DNA of 12,494 bases from Methanobacteriota archaeon (GCA_005878415.1 VBMM01000062.1:1-12494), one strand, 5' to 3'. Numbered from the stretch's first letter, positions 6,379 through 12,494 are shown. The notes: a model not told the origin generated them from the sequence alone. Translations and numbers: made by a program.

Positions 6379-6996
6379 TTGGCGGACGCATTCGCCGCGG
6401 TCGTCGCGACGCTCCGCGTGATCGGCGCCCTCGTGCTCCTGTTCTTCCTCCCGGGATGGCTGCTCATCAACGCGCTCTACCCGCGCCGCGGCGAGTTGGA
6501 CCGGGAATATGATGCCCTGTACCGACTCACCCTGGGCATCGTCCTCTCGATCGCGGTCACGGTGTTCTGGTCGTTCTTCCTGAACTCGCTCGGCGTGAAC
6601 CCGACGACGGACCTCGGCGACGTCAACGCGCCGAACATCGCGGGCGGCCTGATCGGCCTCTCCGCGCTCTTCTTCGCCCTGGGCTGGTGGCGCGGCGCGT
6701 ACCCCTGGATGGCCCGGCTGCATCCGGCGCTCGCCCGCGTCCCGAAGCCGGGCCCGGGGGAACTCCTCACGGAAGAGGAACGGGACCACCGCATCCGGCT
6801 GAAGCTGCAAGGCCTCGCAGAGCGGCGCGAATCGCTGCGCCGGGCGATCAAGGACGCGGAGCGACGCATGCGTCTGCAGTCGGCGGACGCTCGCGAGCAC
6901 TACGAGGAACGGCGGGAGCGCTCCCGCGCCGAGCTGAAGGAGGTCGAGGCGGAACTGAAGCAACTCGAGGAGGAGCGGGCCGCGGAGCTGTACTAG
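6379..6996 (+). CDS. DUF1616-like membrane protein with coiled-coil tail
   Basis: A 205-residue protein. There are three hydrophobic segments at about 8-32 (VVATLRVIGALVLLFFLPGW), 50-70 (LTLGIVLSIAVTVFWSFFL) and 88-106 (GGLIGLSALFFALGW). The LPGWLLINALYPRRGELD stretch and following segment resemble DUF1616, an archaeal/bacterial membrane domain of unknown function. From about 128 to 205 the chain is strongly charged and heptad-like (RRESLRRAIKDAERRMRL... ELKEVEAELKQLEEERAAEL), a long cytoplasmic coiled coil. The start is TTG, supported by the A/T box 25-33 bases upstream; no ATG or GTG gives the first hydrophobic segment intact. The stop codon abuts the pth2 ATG with no gap, so the genes are translationally linked. 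The function is unknown; a scaffold or membrane-anchored sensor would fit the shape. Confidence 0.7.
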   Translation: MADAFAAVVATLRVIGALVLLFFLPGWLLINALYPRRGELDREYDALYRLTLGIVLSIAVTVFWSFFLNSLGVNPTTDLGDVNAPNIAGGLIGLSALFFALGWWRGAYPWMARLHPALARVPKPGPGELLTEEERDHRIRLKLQGLAERRESLRRAIKDAERRMRLQSADAREHYEERRERSRAELKEVEAELKQLEEERAAELY

Positions 6997-7350
6997 ATGA
7001 ACTACAAGCTCGTCGTCGCGGTGCGGTCGGACCTGGAGCTCTCGCCGGGCAAACTGGCGGTGCAGGTCGCGCACGCGGCGATCATGACGGCCCTCGAGGC
7101 GAAGGCAAAGCATCGGAAGTGGTTCTCCGAATGGTACGCCGAGGGCCAGAAGAAGGTCGTCGTCAAGGGCGGGACGCTCCGCGATCTGCATGCGCTGCGC
7201 GCGAAGGCCCGTTCGCTCAGCCTCTCGACCGCGCTCGTCGAGGACGCCGGGCTGACGGAGCTCCCTCCTGGCACGGTGACGTGTCTGGGCATCGGGCCCG
7301 GCCCGAATCCGATCGTCGATCAGGTCACGGGCCACCTCAAGCTGATGTAG
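6997..7350 (+). CDS. pth2: Peptidyl-tRNA hydrolase, archaeal/eukaryotic type (Pth2)
   Basis: A 117-residue Pth2 enzyme, which cleaves the ester bond of peptidyl-tRNAs that dropped off the ribosome, freeing tRNA for reuse. Family hallmarks are MNYKLVVAVRSDL at the start, SPGKLAVQVAHAA (K19 and H26 in the active site), a VVVKGGTLRDLHAL region (54-67), VEDAGLTELPPGTVTCLGIGPGP (81-103; D83 and the GIGP loop) and a final VDQVTGHLKLM. The length is standard (115-120 residues). ATG 6997 follows the previous TAG directly, and the next gene's ATG follows this gene's TAG directly. A GGAG about nine bases before the ATG lies inside the upstream coding sequence. Confidence 0.95.
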   Translation: MNYKLVVAVRSDLELSPGKLAVQVAHAAIMTALEAKAKHRKWFSEWYAEGQKKVVVKGGTLRDLHALRAKARSLSLSTALVEDAGLTELPPGTVTCLGIGPGPNPIVDQVTGHLKLM

Positions 7351-7923
7351 ATGAAATCGAAGTCCCGGTTCCTCGGGATCGACGACGCCCCGTTCCGGTT
7401 CTCGGATGAGACCGTTCCCATCGTCGGCGTCGTCGTACAGGCTCCCGCGTACATCGAGGGCGTGCTGACGACCCTCGCCGAGGTCGACGGCCACGACGCG
7501 ACGGACCGCCTCGCCGCGATGATTCGGGCGTCGCGCTATCGGACCGGGCTGGCGATGGTCCTCCTCGACGGGACCGCGGTGGGCGGGTTCAACGTGGTCG
7601 ACGTGGACGCCCTGCACCTGTCAATCGGCCGGCCTGTCCTCACGGTCACCCGACGGAAGCCGGACCTCGCCGCGATGGAGCGGGCGCTGCGTCGTCGATT
7701 CGACGACTGGGAGGAACGATTGGGCGTCATCCGGCGACACGACGTCGAGTCCATCCGCACGAAGCACGGAACGCTCTGGGTAACGTACGCGGGCGCGAGC
7801 GCATCGGAGGTGCGGGAGGCGGTGGGACTCACGACCGTCCGAGGCGTCCTTCCGGAACCGCTCCGGGTCGCCCACCTGATCGCGGCGGGGATCATGCGCG
7901 GCGAATCCCGCGGACGCGCATGA
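7351..7923 (+). CDS. DUF99 family protein (endonuclease V-like fold)
   Basis: A 190-residue protein of the archaeal DUF99 family (COG1628), predicted to share the endonuclease V / RNase H-like fold but with unproven activity. Visible family features are an opening KSRFLGIDDAPF with the Asp pair at residues 10-11, a VPIVGVVVQAP strand, the YRTGLAMVLLDGTAVGGFNVVDVDAL segment carrying the conserved LDG-GGFN block, a GRPVLTVTRRKPD strand, and the C-terminal PEPLRVAHLIAAGIMRGESRGRA. It starts directly after the pth2 stop, so it is co-translated. Its placement beside pth2 suggests a role in RNA metabolism or repair, but the function is unknown. It ends 33 bases from the convergent hydrolase gene. 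Confidence 0.85.
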   Translation: MKSKSRFLGIDDAPFRFSDETVPIVGVVVQAPAYIEGVLTTLAEVDGHDATDRLAAMIRASRYRTGLAMVLLDGTAVGGFNVVDVDALHLSIGRPVLTVTRRKPDLAAMERALRRRFDDWEERLGVIRRHDVESIRTKHGTLWVTYAGASASEVREAVGLTTVRGVLPEPLRVAHLIAAGIMRGESRGRA

Positions 7924-7956
7924 CGCACGTTGGCCTTACCTCCGAGAGGGAAAGTT

Positions 7957-8850
7957 TCAGGCTGCATCATGACGACGGAGGAATCGCCCGACGATCTGCA
8001 TGTATCGTTCCCGCTCTTCCCACATGGGAAGGTGGGAGCTGTTCGGAAAAATCACGAGCCGTGAGCCCGGGATCCCTCCCTGGATGGCCCGGAGCACCCG
8101 CGGCGTGATCTCGTCGTACTTTCCGCCCGTGATCAGGGTCGGCACCCGAATCTGCGGAAGCCGGTCCGTGACGTCCCAATACCGGAGCGAGCCGAGGACC
8201 GCGAACTCGCTCGGCCCCCACATCGTTCGATACACAGGCCGGCTGGTCTCTCGCATTGCGCGGCTCAGCTCCCGCGGCCAGGTCGGGAGACGACAGATAT
8301 GGCGGCGATAGAAGGCCATCGCGGCCCGCTGATAGTCCGGGTGGTGGAATGCTTCCCGCCGTTCGAGCCGCTCGATCGTCCGGCGAGTCCCGACCGGCAT
8401 CGCCGCCACGAGGCGCCGAAGCTCCGCGTTCGCGAGAGGCACACTCGCCAGGCCGCTCGAGACGACGAGGCTCCTCAGGTTTCGTGAGTATTTGATTGCG
8501 TACGCGAGGGCGAGCATCCCCCCGTAGCTGTTCCCCAAGAGATGGATCGGCCCTAGATGCAGAGCGCGTCGGATCCCGTCGGCCTCTTCGACCGCTCGTT
8601 CGATCGTGAAGAGCGACGTCCCCTTCGGCCGGTCCGACTTCCCGCAGCCCAGTTGGTCGTAGAAGACGACGCGATAGCCGAACTCGGTGAGGTCCGAAAG
8701 GCAGGTCAGGTATCCGTGCGGGACGCCGGGGCCGCCGTGTAAGCACAGGACAGTGCCCCGTTCCGGTTGGCCGAACGTCTCGTAGAAGAGCCGGAACCCG
8801 AGGACCGTCACGCGTCCGCGCGCGGATGATTCCTGAGTCCCGAAGGCCAT
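7957..8850 (-). CDS. pip: Proline iminopeptidase-type alpha/beta hydrolase
   Basis: A 297-residue alpha/beta hydrolase of the S33 peptidase group; proteins of this kind release N-terminal Pro or other residues from short peptides, as tricorn-interacting factor F1 does in Thermoplasma. It shows HGGPG (38-42, oxyanion hole), VVFYDQLGCGKSDRP (61-75), the nucleophile elbow GNSYGG with S108, the acid in GGKYDEITP (D246), and the base in FPNSSHLPMWEE (H273). A cap domain covers about 130-220. The length matches F1/PIP enzymes (about 290). The start ATG 8850 is preceded by GGAGAGG and is 43 bases downstream of the pelota stop, so the two may be co-transcribed. It could instead be a general S33 amidase or esterase; the substrate cannot be read from sequence. 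Confidence 0.82.
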   Translation of the reverse strand: MAFGTQESSARGRVTVLGFRLFYETFGQPERGTVLCLHGGPGVPHGYLTCLSDLTEFGYRVVFYDQLGCGKSDRPKGTSLFTIERAVEEADGIRRALHLGPIHLLGNSYGGMLALAYAIKYSRNLRSLVVSSGLASVPLANAELRRLVAAMPVGTRRTIERLERREAFHHPDYQRAAMAFYRRHICRLPTWPRELSRAMRETSRPVYRTMWGPSEFAVLGSLRYWDVTDRLPQIRVPTLITGGKYDEITPRVLRAIQGGIPGSRLVIFPNSSHLPMWEERERYMQIVGRFLRRHDAA

Positions 8851-8893
8851 CCTCTCCGCGATGCGATCGATGAGGCTATCAGCTTTGCGCGTC

Positions 8894-9928
8894 TCACCGA
8901 ATCGGGAAGCGGAGGAGTGCCGCGATCCCTCCGAGGCCTTCGAGCTTCTGGCCCGCCTCGTGGTGGCGGCTCACGAGGACGACGGCACCGCGCGCCGATT
9001 CGACCGCTCGCATGAGGTCCTCGATCCCGGCATCGCGGACGACCGCATCGCTGACGAGGAGCGTCTCGACCGCGCCGGCATCCACCGCCTCGGCGACCTC
9101 CGCGACGCCGTAGGCGCACGGCCGGTCCGTCGCGATCGCCTCGAGGAGCTTCTCGACCAGCTGCGTCTCGTACCCGACCCGGGTCTCGCCGAACACCTTC
9201 GCGCCGACGCCGGACCGCAGGGCCTCCTGGATCCCCTGCATGCCCGCATGGGCGGTGCCGTGCATGTGGATCTTCGAGGCGAGCGGCGGGTCCCGTGCCT
9301 TGACGTACTCGACGAAGGCGTCGCGGGTGAAGCCCGGCCCCACGACGACGAGCGCCTCCCCGAGATCCGCGGCCCGGAGCTTCGCATGGATCTCCTGGAA
9401 GAAGACGGACGAGGCGTCGCCGGACGGGAACATCTTCCCGTGGGCCGGCGCGCGGATCGTCGCGAGCTCCCGCACCCCATACTGCCGGAGGTGGGCCAGC
9501 AGGGCCTCTTCGTCGTCGAGCGACAGGAACGATACGAGCGGCTTCTGCGCCGCCGCGACCGCCTCCTCGATCCGCTGCAACTCGTGCGCCTTCCACGTCT
9601 TGATGATCGAGAGGACGTCGTCCACGGCGACGTTCAGCGTGTGGTGCCGGCCGAGGTCCTGCGGCCCCTCGACGATGACGCCCGTGATCCGGAGACGGTC
9701 GGAGAACGCCTGGAACTCGACGCCCTCCACGCGGATCGTCAGCGTGACGCGGACCTTCTCGCCTCGCTCCGGTCGGACCTTGTCCGTCTTGACGTCCTCG
9801 CGCCGGTAGGTCGATGCACGGACCAGGTCGCCCTCCCGGACCAGGTTGTGCAGGTGCCACAGGTCGTCCGCGTTCTCGACGCGGATCTTAATCTCCCCGG
9901 TCTTCGGGTCGCGGTGGAGGACGCGCAT
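8894..9928 (-). CDS. pelA: mRNA surveillance / ribosome rescue protein Pelota
   Basis: A 344-residue archaeal Pelota (Dom34). It binds the empty A site of stalled ribosomes with aEF1A and, with ABCE1, splits them. Domain 1 (1-125) has the Sm-like pattern: start MRVLHRDPKTGEIKIRVENADDLWHLHNLV and the RREDVKTDKVRPERGEKVRVTLTI segment. Domain 2 (about 130-260) contains the VVVGPGFTRDAFVEYVKAR core, and domain 3 (265-344) has RVGYETQLVEKLLEAIATDRPCAYGVAEVAEAVDAGAVETLLVSD. There is no GGQ, so it is not the release factor aRF1. The frame is open to ATG 10006, but the extra 26 residues have no counterpart in the family. ATG 9928 gives the normal N terminus and length. Confidence 0.95.
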   Translation of the reverse strand: MRVLHRDPKTGEIKIRVENADDLWHLHNLVREGDLVRASTYRREDVKTDKVRPERGEKVRVTLTIRVEGVEFQAFSDRLRITGVIVEGPQDLGRHHTLNVAVDDVLSIIKTWKAHELQRIEEAVAAAQKPLVSFLSLDDEEALLAHLRQYGVRELATIRAPAHGKMFPSGDASSVFFQEIHAKLRAADLGEALVVVGPGFTRDAFVEYVKARDPPLASKIHMHGTAHAGMQGIQEALRSGVGAKVFGETRVGYETQLVEKLLEAIATDRPCAYGVAEVAEAVDAGAVETLLVSDAVVRDAGIEDLMRAVESARGAVVLVSRHHEAGQKLEGLGGIAALLRFPIR

Positions 9929-10063
9929 CGCATCGCGGGCGATGGAGGCGGTCCCTCTTGGCCATATCGTCGGATGAGCGACTTTGGTCGGAGAATCCAA
10001 TCTCATCGTCAGGAGTCACACTTTCAGTCACCTCCCCGAGGGATGTTCATGAGGCCGCCTGCG

Positions 10064-10083
10064 TTTCGTGTATTTACACGAAA
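10064..10083. repeat. 20-bp perfect palindrome, left copy
   Basis: TTTCGTGTATTTACACGAAA: two 9-bp arms around TT. Its right end is nine bases before the ATG of the Cas2-like gene. The preceding base (G10063) is also shared with the right copy, so the direct match covers 21 positions with a single T/C difference. The A/T-rich centre could serve as part of a promoter or operator, or the whole could be the boundary of an inserted element. Confidence 0.9.
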
Positions 10084-10092
10084 AGGGATCCG

Positions 10093-10404
10093 ATGGTTCG
10101 AAAGACAACGATGGCCAGGGTACGCAGAGCAAAGAAGAGGTCCCGGGAATCTGGTTTCGTCGTCAGTTGGGACGTGGACAGCAAGGATCGCGCTACGACC
10201 GCACGCGTCTACCGATTCGTGTACGGCGACGTGACGACCCCGAATGGCAAGACCTACCGGTACCCGGGATTCGTCGAGAGAAGGGGAGTGCGGTATCTAG
10301 GCCAATCGGTTCTGTTCGTGACACCGCACCTCTTGGCGGAGATTGACGGGTTTCTTTCCTCCAATGGTATCGACCACGAAATGATCCCCGTCACAATCGG
10401 CTGA
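10093..10404 (+). CDS. Small basic protein, probable Cas2-like (ferredoxin-like) fold, flanked by palindromes
   Basis: A 103-residue protein I cannot assign to a named family. A very basic head (1-19, MVRKTTMARVRRAKKRSRE) precedes a beta-alpha-beta-beta-alpha-beta pattern resembling Cas2/VapD. Strand 1 FVVSWDVDSKD ends with acidic D27/D29, as Cas2's 'YDI-D' does. Helix 1 is RATTARVYRFVYG, and an extra loop is rich in Tyr/Gly (49-66). The strand RYLGQSVLFVTP (67-78) resembles Cas2 'QYSVFEG', helix 2 is HLLAEIDGFLSS, and the final strand is DHEMIPVTIG. Five of 13 Arg codons are AGA/AGG and base composition looks less GC-rich than neighbours, suggesting transfer. It lies on the strand opposite to pelota and aIF2-gamma. 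There is no clear Shine-Dalgarno site; ATG 10111 is an alternative start. No other cas gene or CRISPR array is in the window. The fold call is by eye. Confidence 0.6.
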   Translation: MVRKTTMARVRRAKKRSRESGFVVSWDVDSKDRATTARVYRFVYGDVTTPNGKTYRYPGFVERRGVRYLGQSVLFVTPHLLAEIDGFLSSNGIDHEMIPVTIG

Positions 10405-10405
10405 G

Positions 10406-10425
10406 TTTCGTGCATTTACACGAAA
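10406..10425. repeat. 20-bp near-palindrome, right copy
   Basis: TTTCGTGCATTTACACGAAA, identical to the left copy except C for T at position 8. The change breaks one pair of the inner arm, but a G/C pair at 10405/10426 extends the outer arm. It begins one base after the TGA (10402-10404) of the Cas2-like gene. The copies are 342 bases apart start to start. It also lies 41 bases beyond the aIF2-gamma stop, so a transcript-end hairpin role cannot be excluded, although no T-run follows. Confidence 0.88.
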
Positions 10426-10465
10426 CCCGCGCACTCCGCCGTTGCCTTCTGTCGCAACGCTCCAA

Positions 10466-11698
10466 CTACTTGATGACGCCGTAGCCGATGAGCCGCCACT
10501 TCCCGCCGATCCGACGGGAGACCGCGACGCGCTGGCCGTTCTCCGCGACGACGGGGATCTTGAGCGCCATGTCGGCCCGGTTCTCCCGCGCCGACGTCAC
10601 GACGCCGACCGTCGTCGCGGTGCCGACGGACACCATGAGCGGCTCCGACGTCTTGATGCCCTCGACCTTCAGTTCCTCCGGCACGCCGACGACCCGCTCG
10701 AGCAGGTTCACCTCGACGGACATCTTCATCACGATCTCCGGCAGGCTGCCGGGCGGCCCGACGACGCGCCCGACGAGGCCGTCGGCCTTCGTGAGCACGG
10801 GGTCGAGGTTCGTGCCGATCGCGATGAGGCCGCCCGGGCGGACGTCCTTCCTCGCGGCGCCCCCGGTGTGCAAGGACCGGATGCTCGTCGTGATGTTCTT
10901 CCACTCCGTCTTGTTGCCCAGCGTCACCTGACGGCCGGGCGAGATCTCGATCGCCTCGCCGACCTTCATATGGCCCTGCATCAAACTGCCCCCGAGCACT
11001 CCGCCGACGATCTTCTCCGGGGGGATGCCGGGCTGGTTCACGTCGAACGACCGCGCGACATACATCTTGGCGGGCTTCGCCTCCTCGTGCGGCCTCGTCG
11101 GGATGACTTTCTGGATCATCATCAGGAGGACGTCCAGGTTCACCTCGTGGTGCGCGCTCACCGGGACAATCGGGGCGCCGTCCGCGACGGTCCCCTTGAC
11201 GAACGCCTGGATCTGCCGGTAGTTCTCCTCCGCCTGCTTCGGGTCGACGATGTCGATCTTGTTCTGGACGATCACGATCTTGTCGACGCCGATGATGCCC
11301 AGGGCCATCAGATGCTCCTTCGTCTGCGGCTGCGGGCAATCCTCGTTCGCCGCGATCACGAGGAGGGCGCCGTCCATGATCGCCGCGCCGCTGAGCATCG
11401 TCGCCATCAGCGTCTCGTGGCCCGGCGAGTCGACGAACGACACGATCCGCTGGAGCTCGCCCTTGACGTTGTGCGTCTTGCAGATCTCCGTGTTCTGGTA
11501 GCACGCCGGCTCGTCGTCCTTCGGACACTTGTAGATCGCCATATCCGCGTAGCCGAGGCGGATCGAGATGCCCCGCTTGATCTCCTCCGAGTGGCGGTCC
11601 GTCCGCTCGCCCGTGAGCCGCTCCGTCAGGGTCGACTTGCCATGGTCCACGTGCCCGACGACGCCGATGTTGACCTCCGGCTGGCCCGGGACCTTCAT
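10466..11698 (-). CDS. eif2g: Translation initiation factor aIF2, gamma subunit
   Basis: A 410-residue GTPase that, with aIF2 alpha and beta, carries initiator Met-tRNA to the small ribosomal subunit. The G domain has the P-loop GHVDHGKS (15-22), switch 1 region KRGISIRLGY (41-50), DSPGH (90-94), NKID (146-149) and PVSAHHEVNLD. Domains II and III follow from about residue 205, ending WRLIGYGVIK as in other members. The zinc-knuckle insert has only three Cys (C58, C66, C73) plus H76, where most relatives have four Cys. I start at M7 of the longest frame (ATG 11698) because its ATG overlaps the S6e stop as ATGA, with AGGAG eight or so bases before it. This implies translational coupling to S6e. 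Confidence 0.96.
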   Translation of the reverse strand: MKVPGQPEVNIGVVGHVDHGKSTLTERLTGERTDRHSEEIKRGISIRLGYADMAIYKCPKDDEPACYQNTEICKTHNVKGELQRIVSFVDSPGHETLMATMLSGAAIMDGALLVIAANEDCPQPQTKEHLMALGIIGVDKIVIVQNKIDIVDPKQAEENYRQIQAFVKGTVADGAPIVPVSAHHEVNLDVLLMMIQKVIPTRPHEEAKPAKMYVARSFDVNQPGIPPEKIVGGVLGGSLMQGHMKVGEAIEISPGRQVTLGNKTEWKNITTSIRSLHTGGAARKDVRPGGLIAIGTNLDPVLTKADGLVGRVVGPPGSLPEIVMKMSVEVNLLERVVGVPEELKVEGIKTSEPLMVSVGTATTVGVVTSARENRADMALKIPVVAENGQRVAVSRRIGGKWRLIGYGVIK

Positions 11699-12084
11699 CG
11701 CGCCTGCTCCTGCCACGCGTCCTCGATCGACTTCGGACCGCGCTGGACGATCCGCAGGTTCAGCTGCAGGATGTCCGGGCTCACCGTGTTCCCGCGGACC
11801 GTCTTCTTCTTGCGCTTGCCGGGGCGGTCCGGGTGGTACCCCACGCCGCCGCTGAGGAGGAGCCGCTTCCGCCGGGGCCCGGGCAGGTCGGACCGCATCG
11901 GGAAGCCGTCCTTGTCGCTCCCTCCCGTGATCGCGAGCTTGTAGCCCGGAAGACCGAGGTAGAGCCCGTCGAGCTCGTCGCCGATCTTCTTGCCGATGAG
12001 CGCGTTCGCGTAGTGGCCCGTGACGTCCCGCTTGTACGCCTTCCCGCTCTTCGGATCCGCAATGACCGCCTTGAACTCCGCCAT
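11695..12084 (-). CDS. rps6e: 30S ribosomal protein S6e
   Basis: A 129-residue S6e, a small-subunit protein specific to archaea and eukaryotes. The start MAEFKAVIADPKSGKAYKRDVTG, the central LPGYKLAITGGSDKDGFPMRSDLPGPRRKRLLLSGGVGY and the basic GKRKKKTVRGNTVSPDILQLNL block are family hallmarks, and the length is normal for archaea. ATG 12084 is chosen because it gives the standard N terminus and follows a TATA box; the longer open frame upstream is the out-of-frame 3' end of cysS. The gene is the first of a two-gene unit with aIF2-gamma, a common euryarchaeal pairing. Confidence 0.96.
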   Translation of the reverse strand: MAEFKAVIADPKSGKAYKRDVTGHYANALIGKKIGDELDGLYLGLPGYKLAITGGSDKDGFPMRSDLPGPRRKRLLLSGGVGYHPDRPGKRKKKTVRGNTVSPDILQLNLRIVQRGPKSIEDAWQEQAR

Positions 12085-12118
12085 CGTACCCCAGTGAGAG
12101 ATGCGTCCATACGCGGCT

Positions 12119-12127
12119 TTGATAAAA
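12119..12127 (-). promoter_or_regulatory. TATA box of the S6e-aIF2-gamma operon
   Basis: TTTTATCAA on the minus strand (within GTCTTTTATCAAAG), 35-43 bases before ATG 12084. It predicts a transcript start near 12094 and a leader of about ten bases. It sits in the 95-base gap after cysS, so the ribosomal unit has its own promoter. Confidence 0.6.
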
Positions 12128-12179
12128 GACTTCCGCCGCGCGCCCGCGCGGGATGCGTCGACCGCTCGATGCGGCGGCC

Positions 12180-12494
12180 TCATTCGAGGTCCGCGAACAG
12201 TCCGAGGATCCGCCCCGCCTCCCGGTACGCGCCGAGGAGCGTGCGGCCTTCCGCCGCCGACATGGGGACGATTTCCCCGACGGCCTCGGTCATCTGCTGG
12301 AGGCGATACACCGCATCCTTCGTGTTCAGGTCGTCGTCCATCGCTTTCATGAACGCGTCCCTTGTCCGCGTCACGAGCGCATCGACGGCCCCTCCTGTGC
12401 CGGGTCCGTTCGCCGTCTTCGCCGCGTCGATCGCCGCGCGCATCGCCTCGTACTCCGTCTTCGCGCGCGCAAAACATTCCTGGTCGTACTCGAC
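12180..12494 (-). CDS. cysS: Cysteinyl-tRNA synthetase, C-terminal 104 residues (5' end beyond window)
   Basis: The frame enters at the window edge and ends with TGA at 12180. It encodes the helical anticodon-binding (DALR-type) region of CysRS: the family signature FMKAMDDDLNTKDAVYRLQQM is clear, followed by a helical tail ending AYREAGRILGLFADLE. This region follows the catalytic Rossmann domain with HIGH and KMSKS, which lies outside the window, so catalytic integrity cannot be judged. The end is short compared with bacterial CysRS, but archaeal enzymes are often compact here. The gene lies on the same strand as S6e, with a 95-base gap that contains a separate TATA box. Confidence 0.9.
   Translation of the reverse strand, partial: VEYDQECFARAKTEYEAMRAAIDAAKTANGPGTGGAVDALVTRTRDAFMKAMDDDLNTKDAVYRLQQMTEAVGEIVPMSAAEGRTLLGAYREAGRILGLFADLE

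Noticed and set aside
8477..8495. Third copy of the palindrome (TTTCGTGAGTATTTG on the plus strand)
   Set aside because: Only the left arm resembles the repeat, and it lies inside the peptidase coding sequence.
9929..10006. Longer Pelota starting at ATG 10006
   Set aside because: The extra 26 residues have no family counterpart, and M27 matches the usual Pelota N terminus.
9958..10092. Extended Cas2-like frame starting at 9958
   Set aside because: It would run through the palindrome and antisense to the pelota leader, with no recognisable protein features before M46.
10093..10404. IS200/IS605 or RAYT transposase, suggested by the flanking palindromes
   Set aside because: No HUH motif and no catalytic Tyr context; at 103 residues the protein is shorter than Y1 transposases and has an acidic strand-1 end like Cas2 instead.
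10063..10426. CRISPR array
   Set aside because: Only two repeat copies, separated by a coding region of over 300 bases rather than a spacer of 30-40 bases; no leader and no cas1 or effector genes nearby.
10427..10465. Target-site duplication flanking the palindrome-bounded element
   Set aside because: I compared the bases just outside both palindromes and saw no direct repeat beyond the shared G.

Overview
The window reads as chromosomal DNA of a high-GC archaeon. The marker genes are archaeal or archaeo-eukaryotic: archaeosine tRNA-guanine transglycosylase, KEOPS subunit Pcc1, Pelota, aIF2-gamma, ribosomal protein S6e, Pth2 and DUF99. The receiver/DUF835/winged-helix regulator, the KaiC-like ATPase, and A/T-rich boxes lying about 25-40 bases before start codons (leaderless or short-leader transcripts) fit Thermoplasmatota. 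That assignment is inference from gene content, not from any search.

Layout. 1-331 (+): 3' part of tRNA-Gln(UUG), then pcc1 only four bases downstream. 264-2127 (-): tgtA, which has lost about 30 codons and the reading frame near 1640, and whose 3' end overlaps pcc1. 2219-3094 (+): HhH plus DEDD exonuclease, divergent from tgtA and sharing an A/T box with it. 3109-3447 (-): MazG-like pyrophosphohydrolase. 3478-6265 (-): a signalling block with a winged-helix protein, a stand-alone receiver, a REC-DUF835-wHTH regulator and a KaiC-like ATPase; no histidine kinase is present. 6379-7923 (+): three genes abutting stop-to-start: a DUF1616 membrane protein with a coiled-coil tail, pth2 and a DUF99 protein. 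7957-9928 (-): pelota followed by a proline-iminopeptidase-type hydrolase. 10063-10426: a small element described below. 10466-12494 (-): aIF2-gamma, S6e (ATGA overlap) and the 3' end of cysS.

The most interesting part is 10063-10426. A 103-residue basic protein of Cas2-like appearance (WDVDSKD strand end, GQSVLF strand) lies on the opposite strand to its neighbours. It looks less GC-rich than them and uses more AGA/AGG. Two near-identical 20-bp palindromes (TTTCGTGYATTTACACGAAA) bracket it tightly, one ending nine bases before the ATG and the other starting one base after the stop codon. It could be a compact mobile unit, a palindrome-bound Cas2/VapD-like system, or an autoregulated gene. 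I do not know a described system with this architecture.

Most other genes are translation and tRNA-modification housekeeping. Pelota (ribosome rescue), Pth2 (recycling of peptidyl-tRNA) and a peptidase form a loose translation-quality-control neighbourhood. No stretch longer than about 165 bases lacks a gene.
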